The position numbers were made by a program, and so were the translations under genes. The notes under the pieces are model-generated. The model ran no database searches. It worked only from the letters and a program-made list of their open reading frames with translations, and was not told the DNA's origin. A stretch of 40,661 bases of DNA from Tateyamaria pelophila (GTDB lineage: Bacteria > Pseudomonadota > Alphaproteobacteria > Rhodobacterales > Rhodobacteraceae), in contig NZ_JAIMIA010000039.1 in assembly GCF_019966495.1 (NCBI RefSeq), forward strand, positions 1-40,661. The letters are read 5' to 3'. Positions 1 to 7,284 of this stretch are shown here, in pieces (the first letter of the stretch is position 1; the number at the start of each line of letters is the position of its first letter).

Positions 1-29
1 CCTCTGCCGGGGCACGCCTCGGCAGGGGC
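1..29. terminator. hairpin at left edge, possible terminator
   Basis: CCTCTGCCG at 1-9 can pair with CGGCAGGGG at about 20-28, with one G-T pair and a GC-rich loop. No clear T-run follows, and the left flank is cut by the window edge. It could be the 3' end of a gene outside the window or a bidirectional terminator. Confidence 0.3.
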
Positions 30-49
30 TCTCAGCGCAATCTCCAACT

Positions 50-115
50 AAATTTCCAGACGTCAGGTTACAGTACCTCGATGAACATGACCCGCCGGTT
101 TGGAGGCGCGTATTT
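50..115 (+). pseudogene. possible fragment of a pRiA4b ORF-3-like protein
   Basis: The plus frame starting at 50 reads a short peptide containing LDEHDPPVWRRV. It resembles the N-terminal strand of the plasmid pRiA4b ORF-3 family, whose members have a PPVWRR-type motif and often ride on mobile elements. No start codon or further similarity is seen; the frame runs on into the 3' end of the radC-like gene on the other strand. The match is short, so this is a weak call. Confidence 0.22.
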
Positions 116-159
116 CACATAATGGAAAAGTGTCTACGACATTACGAGGACTTGAGGGC

Positions 160-1098
160 TCACATCCATCCATTGCGCTTGAATGAGAACTCCTCCTCTT
201 TCCCGATGACCACATGGTCATGGATCGTCACGCCGATGGCCTGACAGGCGGCCAAAAGCTGTTGAGTCATGTCGTCGTCTTGATGGCTGGGCGTAGGATC
301 ACCCGAAGGGTGGTTGTGGACGATGATGATCGCGCTGGCGTTCAATTCCAGCGCACGCTTGGCAACCTCTCTGGGATATACGGGCACATGGTCCACCGTA
401 CCTTGTGCTTGCGCCTCATCCGCGATGAGCACATTCTTGCGATCCAGAAACAGGACCCGGAACTGTTCGTTTTCACGGTGCGCCATGACCGTTCGGCAAT
501 AGCTGATCAGCGCGTCCCACGACGACAGAATATCTCTCTCGCGCAACTTGCCTTGCCCCATGCGATGCGCAAAGGCTTCTGCAATGCGAAGATGATAAAA
601 CACCCAATCGTTGGCCCCGTCGATTTGCAGAATACGGTGCTTGGACGCGGCGATGACACCGTTCAGGTCGCCAAATTCCAACAAAAGACGCTTGGCCAGG
701 GGTTTGACGTCGATGCGCGGAATCGCATTGAACAAAAGCAATTCCAGCAGCTCATATTCAGGCATGGCCTCATGGCCACCATTGAGAAACCGCGTGCGCA
801 ATCGCTCGCGATGCCCCCAGTAATGCGGTCGTTTTGCCCCGTCCTTGTCGGTGATCAGACCACCGCCCGCCGTTACCTTGTCGGACAGGCGTGCCGCTTT
901 CTGAAATTTGGGCTGGTAGGCAGGTTTCGTTTTTGCATCCGGCGGCGGCATCCGGGCTTCGAGGTCCTTGAAACTCTCCCACGCCCCATCAGAAAAGCCA
1001 GACGGTTTTTTCGCCGGACGTGCCGCGCGCAGCGGAGACCGTCGTTTGGACCCGCTCGAAAGCACCTGCTTTATATCCGTCCAAAGTCCAAATTGCAT
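160..1098 (-). CDS. radC: RadC family protein (JAB/MPN domain)
   Basis: RadC proteins carry a helix-hairpin-helix-like N-terminal part and a C-terminal JAB1/MPN metalloprotease-like domain. Their biochemical role is still debated despite the DNA repair name. Here the MPN metal-binding signature HNHPSGDPTPSHQD lies near residues 261-274 and the protein ends in NGWM. The HhH-like segment (YELLELLLF followed by LAKRLL) is at about residues 115-145. At 312 residues it is longer than common RadC (about 220-260), because of a basic, proline-rich N-terminal extension of about 90 residues. A later start at Met50 (position 951) is possible but has no better ribosome binding site; the chosen start has GGGG about ten bases upstream. 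It sits alone beside transposase debris. Confidence 0.88.
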   Translation of the reverse strand: MQFGLWTDIKQVLSSGSKRRSPLRAARPAKKPSGFSDGAWESFKDLEARMPPPDAKTKPAYQPKFQKAARLSDKVTAGGGLITDKDGAKRPHYWGHRERLRTRFLNGGHEAMPEYELLELLLFNAIPRIDVKPLAKRLLLEFGDLNGVIAASKHRILQIDGANDWVFYHLRIAEAFAHRMGQGKLRERDILSSWDALISYCRTVMAHRENEQFRVLFLDRKNVLIADEAQAQGTVDHVPVYPREVAKRALELNASAIIIVHNHPSGDPTPSHQDDDMTQQLLAACQAIGVTIHDHVVIGKEEEFSFKRNGWM

Positions 1099-1290
1099 GA
1101 CGTTGCCCCAAGCCGAAAAAACATTCGAAGATCAACTCACCAGAAGTTGGTTAATCGTGGCTTAATCGTCGGTCGATTGTTTGGATCTGGCAAATAAGCA
1201 TCACCTGCCCATCTGTCAGGAACAGGCCAACAGCGCGTTATTAAACCGCCCCGGTTTTAGCGAAACGTGAAACTCTCGAAAGGTGAGCCT

Positions 1291-1722
1291 CATGACAGGC
1301 AAAAAAACACCTCGAGCGACACGGCCGCGTTCGGTGCATGCGGCGTTTGGCTTTTCCGCGAACAGCGTTCTGATTGCAGGAACGACATCGCCGCCTGCCA
1401 GTCAAATGCCCGGATGTTGGGCTATTCGTTTTTTCAGCCTGCCGGGCTGGTGTCGGCGCGCAGCGCGTGATGCAGGCGAATGATCGGGACCCAAGAGCGC
1501 GCAGAAGGCACCGATCAAGGCCCTGGCGCGTGCTTAGGGTGCATTCAGGCAAACCAACGGGATCCTGACGAAGGCCGACGCATATTTTGCTTCGGCGGAG
1601 CACGACCGCCCCATTCCGCAAATGATCGCGTTCATCGATGATCGCCGCTGTGCACATGGTGTCAAGCCGATCCGCCGAGGTTCCAGGGATCGCCAAGGCG
1701 CTATCTGATCATCCGGGATGAA
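1291..1722 (+). pseudogene. degraded IS3-family transposase (orfA/orfB junction)
   Basis: From about 1517 the plus strand reads, with one internal stop, IKALARA*GAFRQTNGIL and then KADAYFASAEHDRP. This is the characteristic end of IS3-family OrfA (ALE..RELRQANEILRKASAYFA.AELDRP). It continues directly into MIAFIDDRRCAHGVKPI, the start of OrfB (MIAFID.HR..HGVEPIC). After a +1 shift near 1678 the frame reads VPGIAKALSDH, matching VLPIAPSTYY-H. Upstream, from the ATG at 1291, traces of OrfA are spread over several frames. The element carries stops and frameshifts and ends abruptly at about 1720, where a different transposase fragment begins. It is certainly non-functional. Confidence 0.7.
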
Positions 1723-1724
1723 AC

Positions 1725-1840
1725 AGGTATTCGGGAAACATCTACGTCACGTACCAGCATCAACTCCTGAACTTCACGAAGGCTCGGATTGAACAAGACG
1801 TAGAGCCAAACAACATGAGCGATGAAATGGGGGGGAAACG
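1725..1840 (-). pseudogene. fragment of an IS6-family transposase
   Basis: The minus strand between 1840 and 1725 encodes FPPHFIAHVVWLYVLF followed by SLREVQELMLVRDVDVS. This matches the N-terminal region of IS6-family transposases (FP.EII.HAVWLY.RF..S.R.VE..L.ERGI.VSYE). Only about 38 residues remain and the DDE catalytic core is absent. It abuts the IS3-type remnant head to tail, so one event truncated the other or both were deleted against each other. Similarity does not extend further left on this strand. Confidence 0.62.
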
Positions 1841-2320
1841 ATGGGCTTACAGTTGATGTTCCGAGCCTGCATCGGCGCAGCCTAGGCCGATAGCGCCAAC
1901 CCAACACCCTCCAGATCGTTCCAGCTCTCATGTATACTACGCATGCATTGACAGGCACTGAAACGGCCGTCGGAAGGCTGTCACGGGACCAAGGCCGCTG
2001 GCGCGCGCCTTTGAACATTGAAAAACAGAAGCCAAGTTTGACACCTGCGTGCGCAAGCGGATGACTGGGCTTAACTGCCCAAGTTTTGAATGAACCGCCT
2101 GAATTCTGTCTCAGCCAAGGCGTATTCTCAGTTGCAGTCTGTCTGCGCAACCAGGCGGTAGCGACGTGATTGACAACCGCTTTATTGATTTCTCAATACA
2201 ATCTATACGACAACTTTACAACCTATGCGGAAATACGGCAGGTAGTCTGAAATTAACTGGAATCTGTTTTTTGGCACAGGCTTTCCGAGTGCAATCCCTC
2301 TATTTCAAGGACAACCTGCT
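1841..2320. other. intergenic region, no gene recognised
   Basis: No reading frame here has recognisable content. The segment 2165-2320 is clearly more AT-rich than its surroundings and probably contains the promoter of the following RTX gene. A TTGACA hexamer lies at 2170-2175, but no good -10 box is found at normal spacing. An AAGGAC at about 2309-2314 is the likely ribosome binding site of that gene. Confidence 0.4.
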
Positions 2321-5300
2321 ATGCGAGTTGAAGGAACCAACAACGACGATATTCTCTTGACAGAAACCGCCGGAGACTTGGTTCTGGGCTTTGGTGGCGA
2401 CGACAGACTGACAAACAAACATGCTGATACCACTCTGGTGGGAGGCGACGGCGACGACCAGTACCGTGTAAACAAACTGGATACCACGATCATCGAAGAA
2501 GCGGACGGCGGTCACGACACAATCTTGTCGAGAACATCAATTGCCTTGCCGGATAATGTCGAAGATCTGGAATTCAGTCGCAGCGACCGATGGCACACAT
2601 TGGAAGGCAATGATCTCGACAACCGGATCACCAGTGGGGATGGCACCCAAGCCATCGCGGGGTATGAGGGCAACGACACGCTCACGGGTGGCGGCGGCGC
2701 TGACAGTTTTGCCTTTATGGACGGCGATGGCCATGACGTCATTGTAGATTTCGAGGTCGGCCTCGATCGTATCGATATCTGGCATACCGACCATTTGGAT
2801 GCAGCCTCCCTGCTTGCGGCAGCCGAAGCGACGGCAGATGGATCGGGGTCAATCCTTCACCTCGCAGAAGACCAAACTGTCACCCTTTTGGGGGTCACAG
2901 TTGATGAGCTCACGCCCGAAGATTTGACAGTTGCCTCTGCGGATCAGGGCGGACTACCCGAGGGCGCGATTCTGAATTTTTTCGACGAGTTCAACGACAC
3001 GACGCTCAGCGATCAGTGGAACACCATTCGACCCAACGGGCATCCTGCTTTTCTGCTCACCTCCGGGGGTACAAGGGAGCACAGTTATGTGGATCACGTC
3101 GACATCCCGACACCCGATGGCGGAACCGAGACATGGTCCCCCTTTTCTGTTGGTGACGGCGCTCTGTCGATTGGGGCAAGGCTCACGCCTGAGGCCCTGG
3201 AGGATATCTATCCGGAAAAATGGCTCGCAGGAGAGTTGAACACGTTCGGAACGTTCGAAATGACCTACGGGTATGTGGAAATCCGGGCGAAACTTCCTGA
3301 AGGTCAGAGTCTATGGCCTGCATTTTGGCTTGTTCCCAATGATGGCTCCTGGCCATCCGAAGCCGACGTTTTTGATGTCATGGGGGATGAGACGCACATC
3401 TTGCGGTCGGGGGTTATCAGCGAAGTCTGGGGCAAGCCGGTCACCAGCATCGATCAATGGCTGGTACCCGATATGGCCAGCGACTTTCACACCTTTGGTA
3501 TGTTGTGGACTCCCAGTGAAGTAATTTTCACATTTGAAGGTGTCGAAATCCACCGCACTGCAACACCCGATGACATGCACGGTCCGATGGTCCTGGTTCT
3601 CAATCTGGCCGTCGGTGGATGGAATGGCCCGTCTGACGGGACGACCCCCGAAGACCCGTCGTTTCTCATCGATTACATTCGTGCCTATGATGTTCCCGGG
3701 ATCGAAACCATTCCGGCCTCAACGGATACATCCGATTATGGCGATTTGGAAAACGGTGTCCTGTTCACTGGAGCACACAAGGCTCTTGAACTGTATGGTG
3801 ATATTGTCATCAAAGCAGACAGCGAAGCGGGACTTGCAGATCTTATCCTGCAACCCGTATCGGAAGGCGACAACCCGACAGACACGACCGCGGCAACGCT
3901 TCTGGGCGATACCGAAGCGAATACCCTGACTGGCAATGATCTGGGAACCGTCTTCAACGGCAAGGACGGAGACGATTTAATTCTGGGCCGCGGCGGGGCA
4001 GACTATCTGATCGGCGGAGACGGTAATGACACCTTGGACGGCGGCACCGGTGCTGACACCTTGGTTGGGGGATTTGGCGACGATACCTATATCATCCGTC
4101 AAGGAGATGGCGGACCGGAGCCGCTCACAGAACTGATCTGGGAACAGCCTGGGCAAGGCTTTGATACGATTTACTTCGCCGATCTGAACGCGGATCAGGT
4201 AAGTGGTCACATCGACTGGGCCCGATGGCGCCTGGTGATTGAGGCAGACAGTGGCGAAATCACGTATGTCGCCGTGAAGGTAACCCAAGGCGCAGGTGGA
4301 ACCGACCTTGGCCAATATATTGAACGTGTCATGTTCAAGGACGGCACAGTCTGGGATCTGACCAAGGGTCAAACCTTCGAAGGTACCGCCGAGGCGGATC
4401 AAAGTGCAGGCACGGCGGGTGACGACACTCTGACCGGTGGCGAGGGGGATGACACAATCGCCGGCATGGACGGCGACGACGTTTTGGATGGGGGCGCGGG
4501 TCAGGATGACCTTTACGGTTGGAACGGCAACGACGTGCTGAAAGACAGCGGCACAGAAGGCGGAGATTTCCTTTCGGGCGAAGCCGGAAACGACACCATC
4601 TGGGCCGGTGCAGGCCTTGACGAGGCTTGGGGTGGCGATGGGGATGACAGCCTGAGGGCAAGCTCGGATGGTGATATTCTTGATGGCGGCAATGGCGATG
4701 ACACTCTGGGAGGAAACGACGCCGGCGACACCCTGCGCGGCGGCGATGGCGATGACCTTCTATGGGGCGGTGCAGGAGACGATCTGCTGGAGGGAGGTGC
4801 CGGCAACGACACGATCACAGGTGGCGATGGTCACGATCACGTGTTGGGCGGCGCGGGCAACGACAGCCTCAGTGCCGACTCTGGTGGGGGCCTGATGGAG
4901 GGTGGAACCGGAAACGACACGTTGAAGGGACATGAAGACACCGACACACTCGAGGGCGGAGAGGGTAACGATCGTTTGATCGGTCGCGGTGGATCGGACC
5001 ATCTTTGGGGCGGAGAAGGCAAAGATACCCTGCGCGGGGGCGAAGGTGCGGACATCTTGAACGGCGGTCTTGATACCGATTGGCTATGGGGAAATGAAGG
5101 CGAAGACACACTCGATGGCGGTGCAGGCGGAGACAGGTTACGGGGTGGCACAGGTAGAGACACGTTCTCGTTCAAATTTGACGAAATCGATCGCGATGTG
5201 ATCTTTGATTTCGAGACAGGAGAGGACATCCTGATCTATGCAATTGACCCCTCCGTGTTGACACTCGATGTGGCCAGCGATCGGATCACCGTCACAGATA

Positions 5301-5374
5301 CCCTCACAGGTGATGTCAGACAAATAATTGCAGAGGGTGTCGACGCAGAAGACATCTCCTTGCTGATACTGTAG
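2321..5374 (+). CDS. RTX protein with glycoside hydrolase family 16 domain
   Basis: This is a 1017-residue acidic protein with no N-terminal signal peptide. Residues 1-135 contain RTX-type Gly/Asp repeats. Residues about 220-465 form a GH16 beta-jellyroll (FGTFEMTYGYVEIRAKLPEG, WPAFWLVP, LNLAVGGW and an ending DYIRAYDVPG), related to ExsH/laminarinase-type endo-beta-glycanases. Residues 525-590 and 686-945 are calcium-binding nonapeptide repeats (GGxGxDxLx); between them a hemolysin-related segment ends IERVMFKDGTVWDL. The hydrophobic C-terminus (ISLLIL) fits a type I secretion signal. The GH16 active-site strand reads EADVFD: E347 (nucleophile) and D349 are kept, but the usual acid/base Glu is D352. 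The substrate is unknown, plausibly a beta-glucan or other polysaccharide. It lies between transposase remnants and a tRNA-Leu. Confidence 0.9.
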   Translation: MRVEGTNNDDILLTETAGDLVLGFGGDDRLTNKHADTTLVGGDGDDQYRVNKLDTTIIEEADGGHDTILSRTSIALPDNVEDLEFSRSDRWHTLEGNDLDNRITSGDGTQAIAGYEGNDTLTGGGGADSFAFMDGDGHDVIVDFEVGLDRIDIWHTDHLDAASLLAAAEATADGSGSILHLAEDQTVTLLGVTVDELTPEDLTVASADQGGLPEGAILNFFDEFNDTTLSDQWNTIRPNGHPAFLLTSGGTREHSYVDHVDIPTPDGGTETWSPFSVGDGALSIGARLTPEALEDIYPEKWLAGELNTFGTFEMTYGYVEIRAKLPEGQSLWPAFWLVPNDGSWPSEADVFDVMGDETHILRSGVISEVWGKPVTSIDQWLVPDMASDFHTFGMLWTPSEVIFTFEGVEIHRTATPDDMHGPMVLVLNLAVGGWNGPSDGTTPEDPSFLIDYIRAYDVPGIETIPASTDTSDYGDLENGVLFTGAHKALELYGDIVIKADSEAGLADLILQPVSEGDNPTDTTAATLLGDTEANTLTGNDLGTVFNGKDGDDLILGRGGADYLIGGDGNDTLDGGTGADTLVGGFGDDTYIIRQGDGGPEPLTELIWEQPGQGFDTIYFADLNADQVSGHIDWARWRLVIEADSGEITYVAVKVTQGAGGTDLGQYIERVMFKDGTVWDLTKGQTFEGTAEADQSAGTAGDDTLTGGEGDDTIAGMDGDDVLDGGAGQDDLYGWNGNDVLKDSGTEGGDFLSGEAGNDTIWAGAGLDEAWGGDGDDSLRASSDGDILDGGNGDDTLGGNDAGDTLRGGDGDDLLWGGAGDDLLEGGAGNDTITGGDGHDHVLGGAGNDSLSADSGGGLMEGGTGNDTLKGHEDTDTLEGGEGNDRLIGRGGSDHLWGGEGKDTLRGGEGADILNGGLDTDWLWGNEGEDTLDGGAGGDRLRGGTGRDTFSFKFDEIDRDVIFDFETGEDILIYAIDPSVLTLDVASDRITVTDTLTGDVRQIIAEGVDAEDISLLIL

Positions 5375-5818
5375 CGACGCAACCCGTTCTGGGGAGGATC
5401 ATGCGATATTTTGACCAGGAAGCATTGCAACTTTCGTCATCAGGACCTCCTCGTTTCGTCGTCCACTGAATTCATTTCCGCCAATCTGCTCGAAGTCGTG
5501 CACGTCGAGCGCGCACCTCTTGAAAGTTGATAAGGTAGATGCGGCTTCGCAATGTGCCAGACTGGCTTTCTTGGGAGCCAGAAAAAATGCAAGAACGCAT
5601 CGATGATGTGGTCAGCCTGGAGTTGAAGAGACAGGCAGCGCAAAGAAAAGGCTAACCCGCTTGGCAGTCGCCGGGAGCTCGACCTTACCCTCGCAGAACA
5701 TTCGCCAGGTCACGCTCATGTAGCGACCGAATAGGTTGTCTCACATTTGATCTCGAGGCACAAAGCCACCGACATACGCCAGAGGCTGGTAGTAACCACT
5801 TATAATCAATTGATATTT
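5375..5818. other. intergenic region, no gene recognised
   Basis: About 440 bases between the RTX gene and tRNA-Leu. All frames were read. A 67-residue minus frame (5440-5643) and short plus frames have no recognisable motifs or convincing codon pattern. No terminator with a T-run is obvious after the RTX gene. The stretch may be decayed sequence belonging to the same accessory islet. Confidence 0.35.
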
Positions 5819-5904
5819 TGGTGCGGGCGGTGGGAGTCGAACCCACACGGGCATACGCCCAACAGATTTTAAGTCTGGTATGTCTACCATTCCATCACGC
5901 CCGC
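5819..5904 (-). tRNA. tRNA-Leu (anticodon UAA)
   Basis: On the minus strand the acceptor arms GCGGGCG (5904-5898) and CGCCCGC (5829-5823) pair, followed by discriminator A and an encoded CCA (5821-5819). The T-arm reads GTGGGTTCGACTCCCAC. The anticodon loop CTTAAAA (5874-5868) gives anticodon UAA. The long variable arm (TTGGGCG TAT GCCCGT) is the class II arm typical of leucine tRNAs. The 86-nt length is normal. Confidence 0.96.
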
Positions 5905-6009
5905 ATCTGGCGTTGTTCTTCAATCTCAGTTCCCGGCATATATCCGGCTAGAAACAGCTTATTCGTCACAACACCTTGTTTCGTATGCCTATTTCAGAAC
6001 GGACGCAAG

Positions 6010-6050
6010 GATTTCAGGTCTCGCATGTCGACCGCTCCATCACGCCGACA
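6010..6050 (-). pseudogene. degenerate copy of the 5' half of the tRNA-Leu
   Basis: Positions 6010-6050 align without gaps to 5865-5905, the 5' acceptor strand, D-arm and anticodon stem of the intact tRNA-Leu, with 32 of 41 bases identical. The T-arm and acceptor 3' strand are missing. The equivalent of the conserved U33 is C, so this is not a functional tRNA. It probably marks an old duplication or the scar of an element that integrated at the tRNA. Confidence 0.6.
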
Positions 6051-6094
6051 CACCACCGTGTTAGGCAATCTATGCAGGCACCTCAAGCCCGAGA

Positions 6095-6649
6095 TTAGAT
6101 ATCTTCGCCTTTCGGGGCGAGGGGTCCCCCTTTGGCCAGAAGCGCGCGTTCAGAGAGCCACGGGTTGTTCTTTAGTGCGGCCTGAAGCTGTGTCCGCGCT
6201 TCGGCGATCTGACCCAGTTGCATGAGTGTCAGGGCGCGGCCGGATTGGGCGCCAACGTGGTCCGGCGACAGGTCAAGTGCGGCATCAAGATCAACCAAAG
6301 CCGCGTCATAATCCGCGCGCAAATAGCTGATAAAGGCGCGCTGGTTGTATCCTTCGGCGTAAGCGGGGCAATAGGCGACAAGCCGGTCAAAGCTGTCATA
6401 GGCTCCGGCAAAATCATAGTTGCCACGCTGGCGCATTCCGCGATCGAGGGCCGTCTGCGCCCTTTCATCCGGGGCGCGCAGCCACACCTCCCACATCTTG
6501 TCCGACACGGCCCGGCCCGCGCGTTCATCAGGAGCTGCGTTTGCGGCGGACCGAAGCGTCGCCAACTCTTCCGAAAAATCGCCCGCAGGCGGGCATGTGT
6601 CGGCGAAAACGGGGGCCGCGAAGACCGCAAGGATAAGTGCAAGTTTCAT
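6095..6649 (-). CDS. periplasmic TPR-repeat protein
   Basis: This 184-residue protein begins with a clear signal peptide (MKLALILAVFAAPVFA, cleavage after residue 16). The mature part has about three tetratricopeptide repeats: a degenerate one near residues 60-95 (RAQTALDRGMRQRGNYDFAG), then AYAEGYNQRAFISYLRADYD at about 95-125 and HVGAQSGRALTLMQLGQIAE at about 128-155. TPRs act as protein-binding scaffolds. No enzymatic motif is present and the partner is unknown. Two cysteines (residues 19 and about 93) could form a disulfide in the periplasm. It is separated from putR by about 50 bases on the same strand, so read-through is possible. Confidence 0.85.
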   Translation of the reverse strand: MKLALILAVFAAPVFADTCPPAGDFSEELATLRSAANAAPDERAGRAVSDKMWEVWLRAPDERAQTALDRGMRQRGNYDFAGAYDSFDRLVAYCPAYAEGYNQRAFISYLRADYDAALVDLDAALDLSPDHVGAQSGRALTLMQLGQIAEARTQLQAALKNNPWLSERALLAKGGPLAPKGEDI

Positions 6650-6701
6650 ACCTTAGAGAATGTAGCGTCGAGACCATAGGTCAAGCCTCGTCCGCCGCCG
6701 G

Positions 6702-7202
6702 TCAGTCAATCCCGGGCAACATCACTTCCTTGACCGCTTCCATTGCGACGAAAGTGGATGTCGCAGCCACATGCGGCAACGTCGAAATCACATCGCCGAG
6801 AAATGCGCGATATTGGGCCATGTCCCGGGTTCTGATCTTGAGCAAATAATCGAAGTTCCCTGCAATCATATGGGCTTGCTCGATCTGCGGTACTTTCCGC
6901 ACAGCGGCGTTGAACGCCCGCAAGGCCGCATCTCTGGTATCGCTCAAGCGGACTTCAACAAAAGCCACGTGATCCAGACCAAGCGAAATGGGGTCAAGCA
7001 ATGCCCGATATCCCATAATGACGCCGCTGCTTTCCAACCGACGCAACCGCGCCTGTGTCGGAGATTTTGACAGGCCGATCCGCACTGCCAGATCCGTGAT
7101 GCTCATCCTGCCGTCTTCGGCCAAGGCGGAAAGAATCGCCTGATCAAGCTTATCCAGCTGTGACAGATCGATTGAATTGTTTTTTGGCATATTTTTGCTC
7201 AT
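6702..7202 (-). CDS. putR: Lrp/AsnC family regulator, PutR-like
   Basis: This 166-residue protein has an N-terminal AsnC-type helix-turn-helix (LDKLDQAILSALAEDGRMS, then SKSPTQARLRRLESSGVI, residues about 15-65). A C-terminal RAM/Lrp ligand-sensing domain follows (IAGNFDYLLKIRTRDM, about 112-128). It is transcribed divergently from putA. In Rhodobacter and Agrobacterium, PutR of this family activates putA in the presence of proline and sits in the same place, so the same role is likely. The 64-bp gap between the starts holds a perfect 9-bp inverted repeat. The start at 7202 has AGG five bases upstream; Met5 (7190) is an alternative. Confidence 0.9.
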   Translation of the reverse strand: MSKNMPKNNSIDLSQLDKLDQAILSALAEDGRMSITDLAVRIGLSKSPTQARLRRLESSGVIMGYRALLDPISLGLDHVAFVEVRLSDTRDAALRAFNAAVRKVPQIEQAHMIAGNFDYLLKIRTRDMAQYRAFLGDVISTLPHVAATSTFVAMEAVKEVMLPGID

Positions 7203-7226
7203 TTGACCTGCACGATCCTATGTATT

Positions 7227-7252
7227 CAACGATACCGCCCGTTGTATCGTTG
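7227..7252. promoter_or_regulatory. inverted repeat between putR and putA, candidate PutR operator
   Basis: CAACGATAC at 7227-7235 and its exact reverse complement GTATCGTTG at 7244-7252 are separated by 8 bases. This dyad lies midway between the divergent starts. Lrp-family dimers bind such dyads, so it is the best operator candidate for control of putA and for autoregulation. Confidence 0.5.
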
Positions 7253-7284
7253 ATATACTGGGAAAAATGGAAAAGGAACTAATC

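Noticed and set aside
214-1197. 327-residue plus-strand open frame
   Set aside because: It is the antisense of the RadC gene, whose MPN motif and normal domain order are clear on the minus strand.
1241-1696. 151-residue minus-strand open frame
   Set aside because: It runs antisense to the IS3-type remnant, which has recognisable motifs in the plus frames; the minus product has none.
2170-2198. sigma-70 promoter for the RTX gene starting from TTGACA
   Set aside because: No acceptable -10 hexamer is found at 16-18 bp spacing, so only the -35-like word is mentioned.
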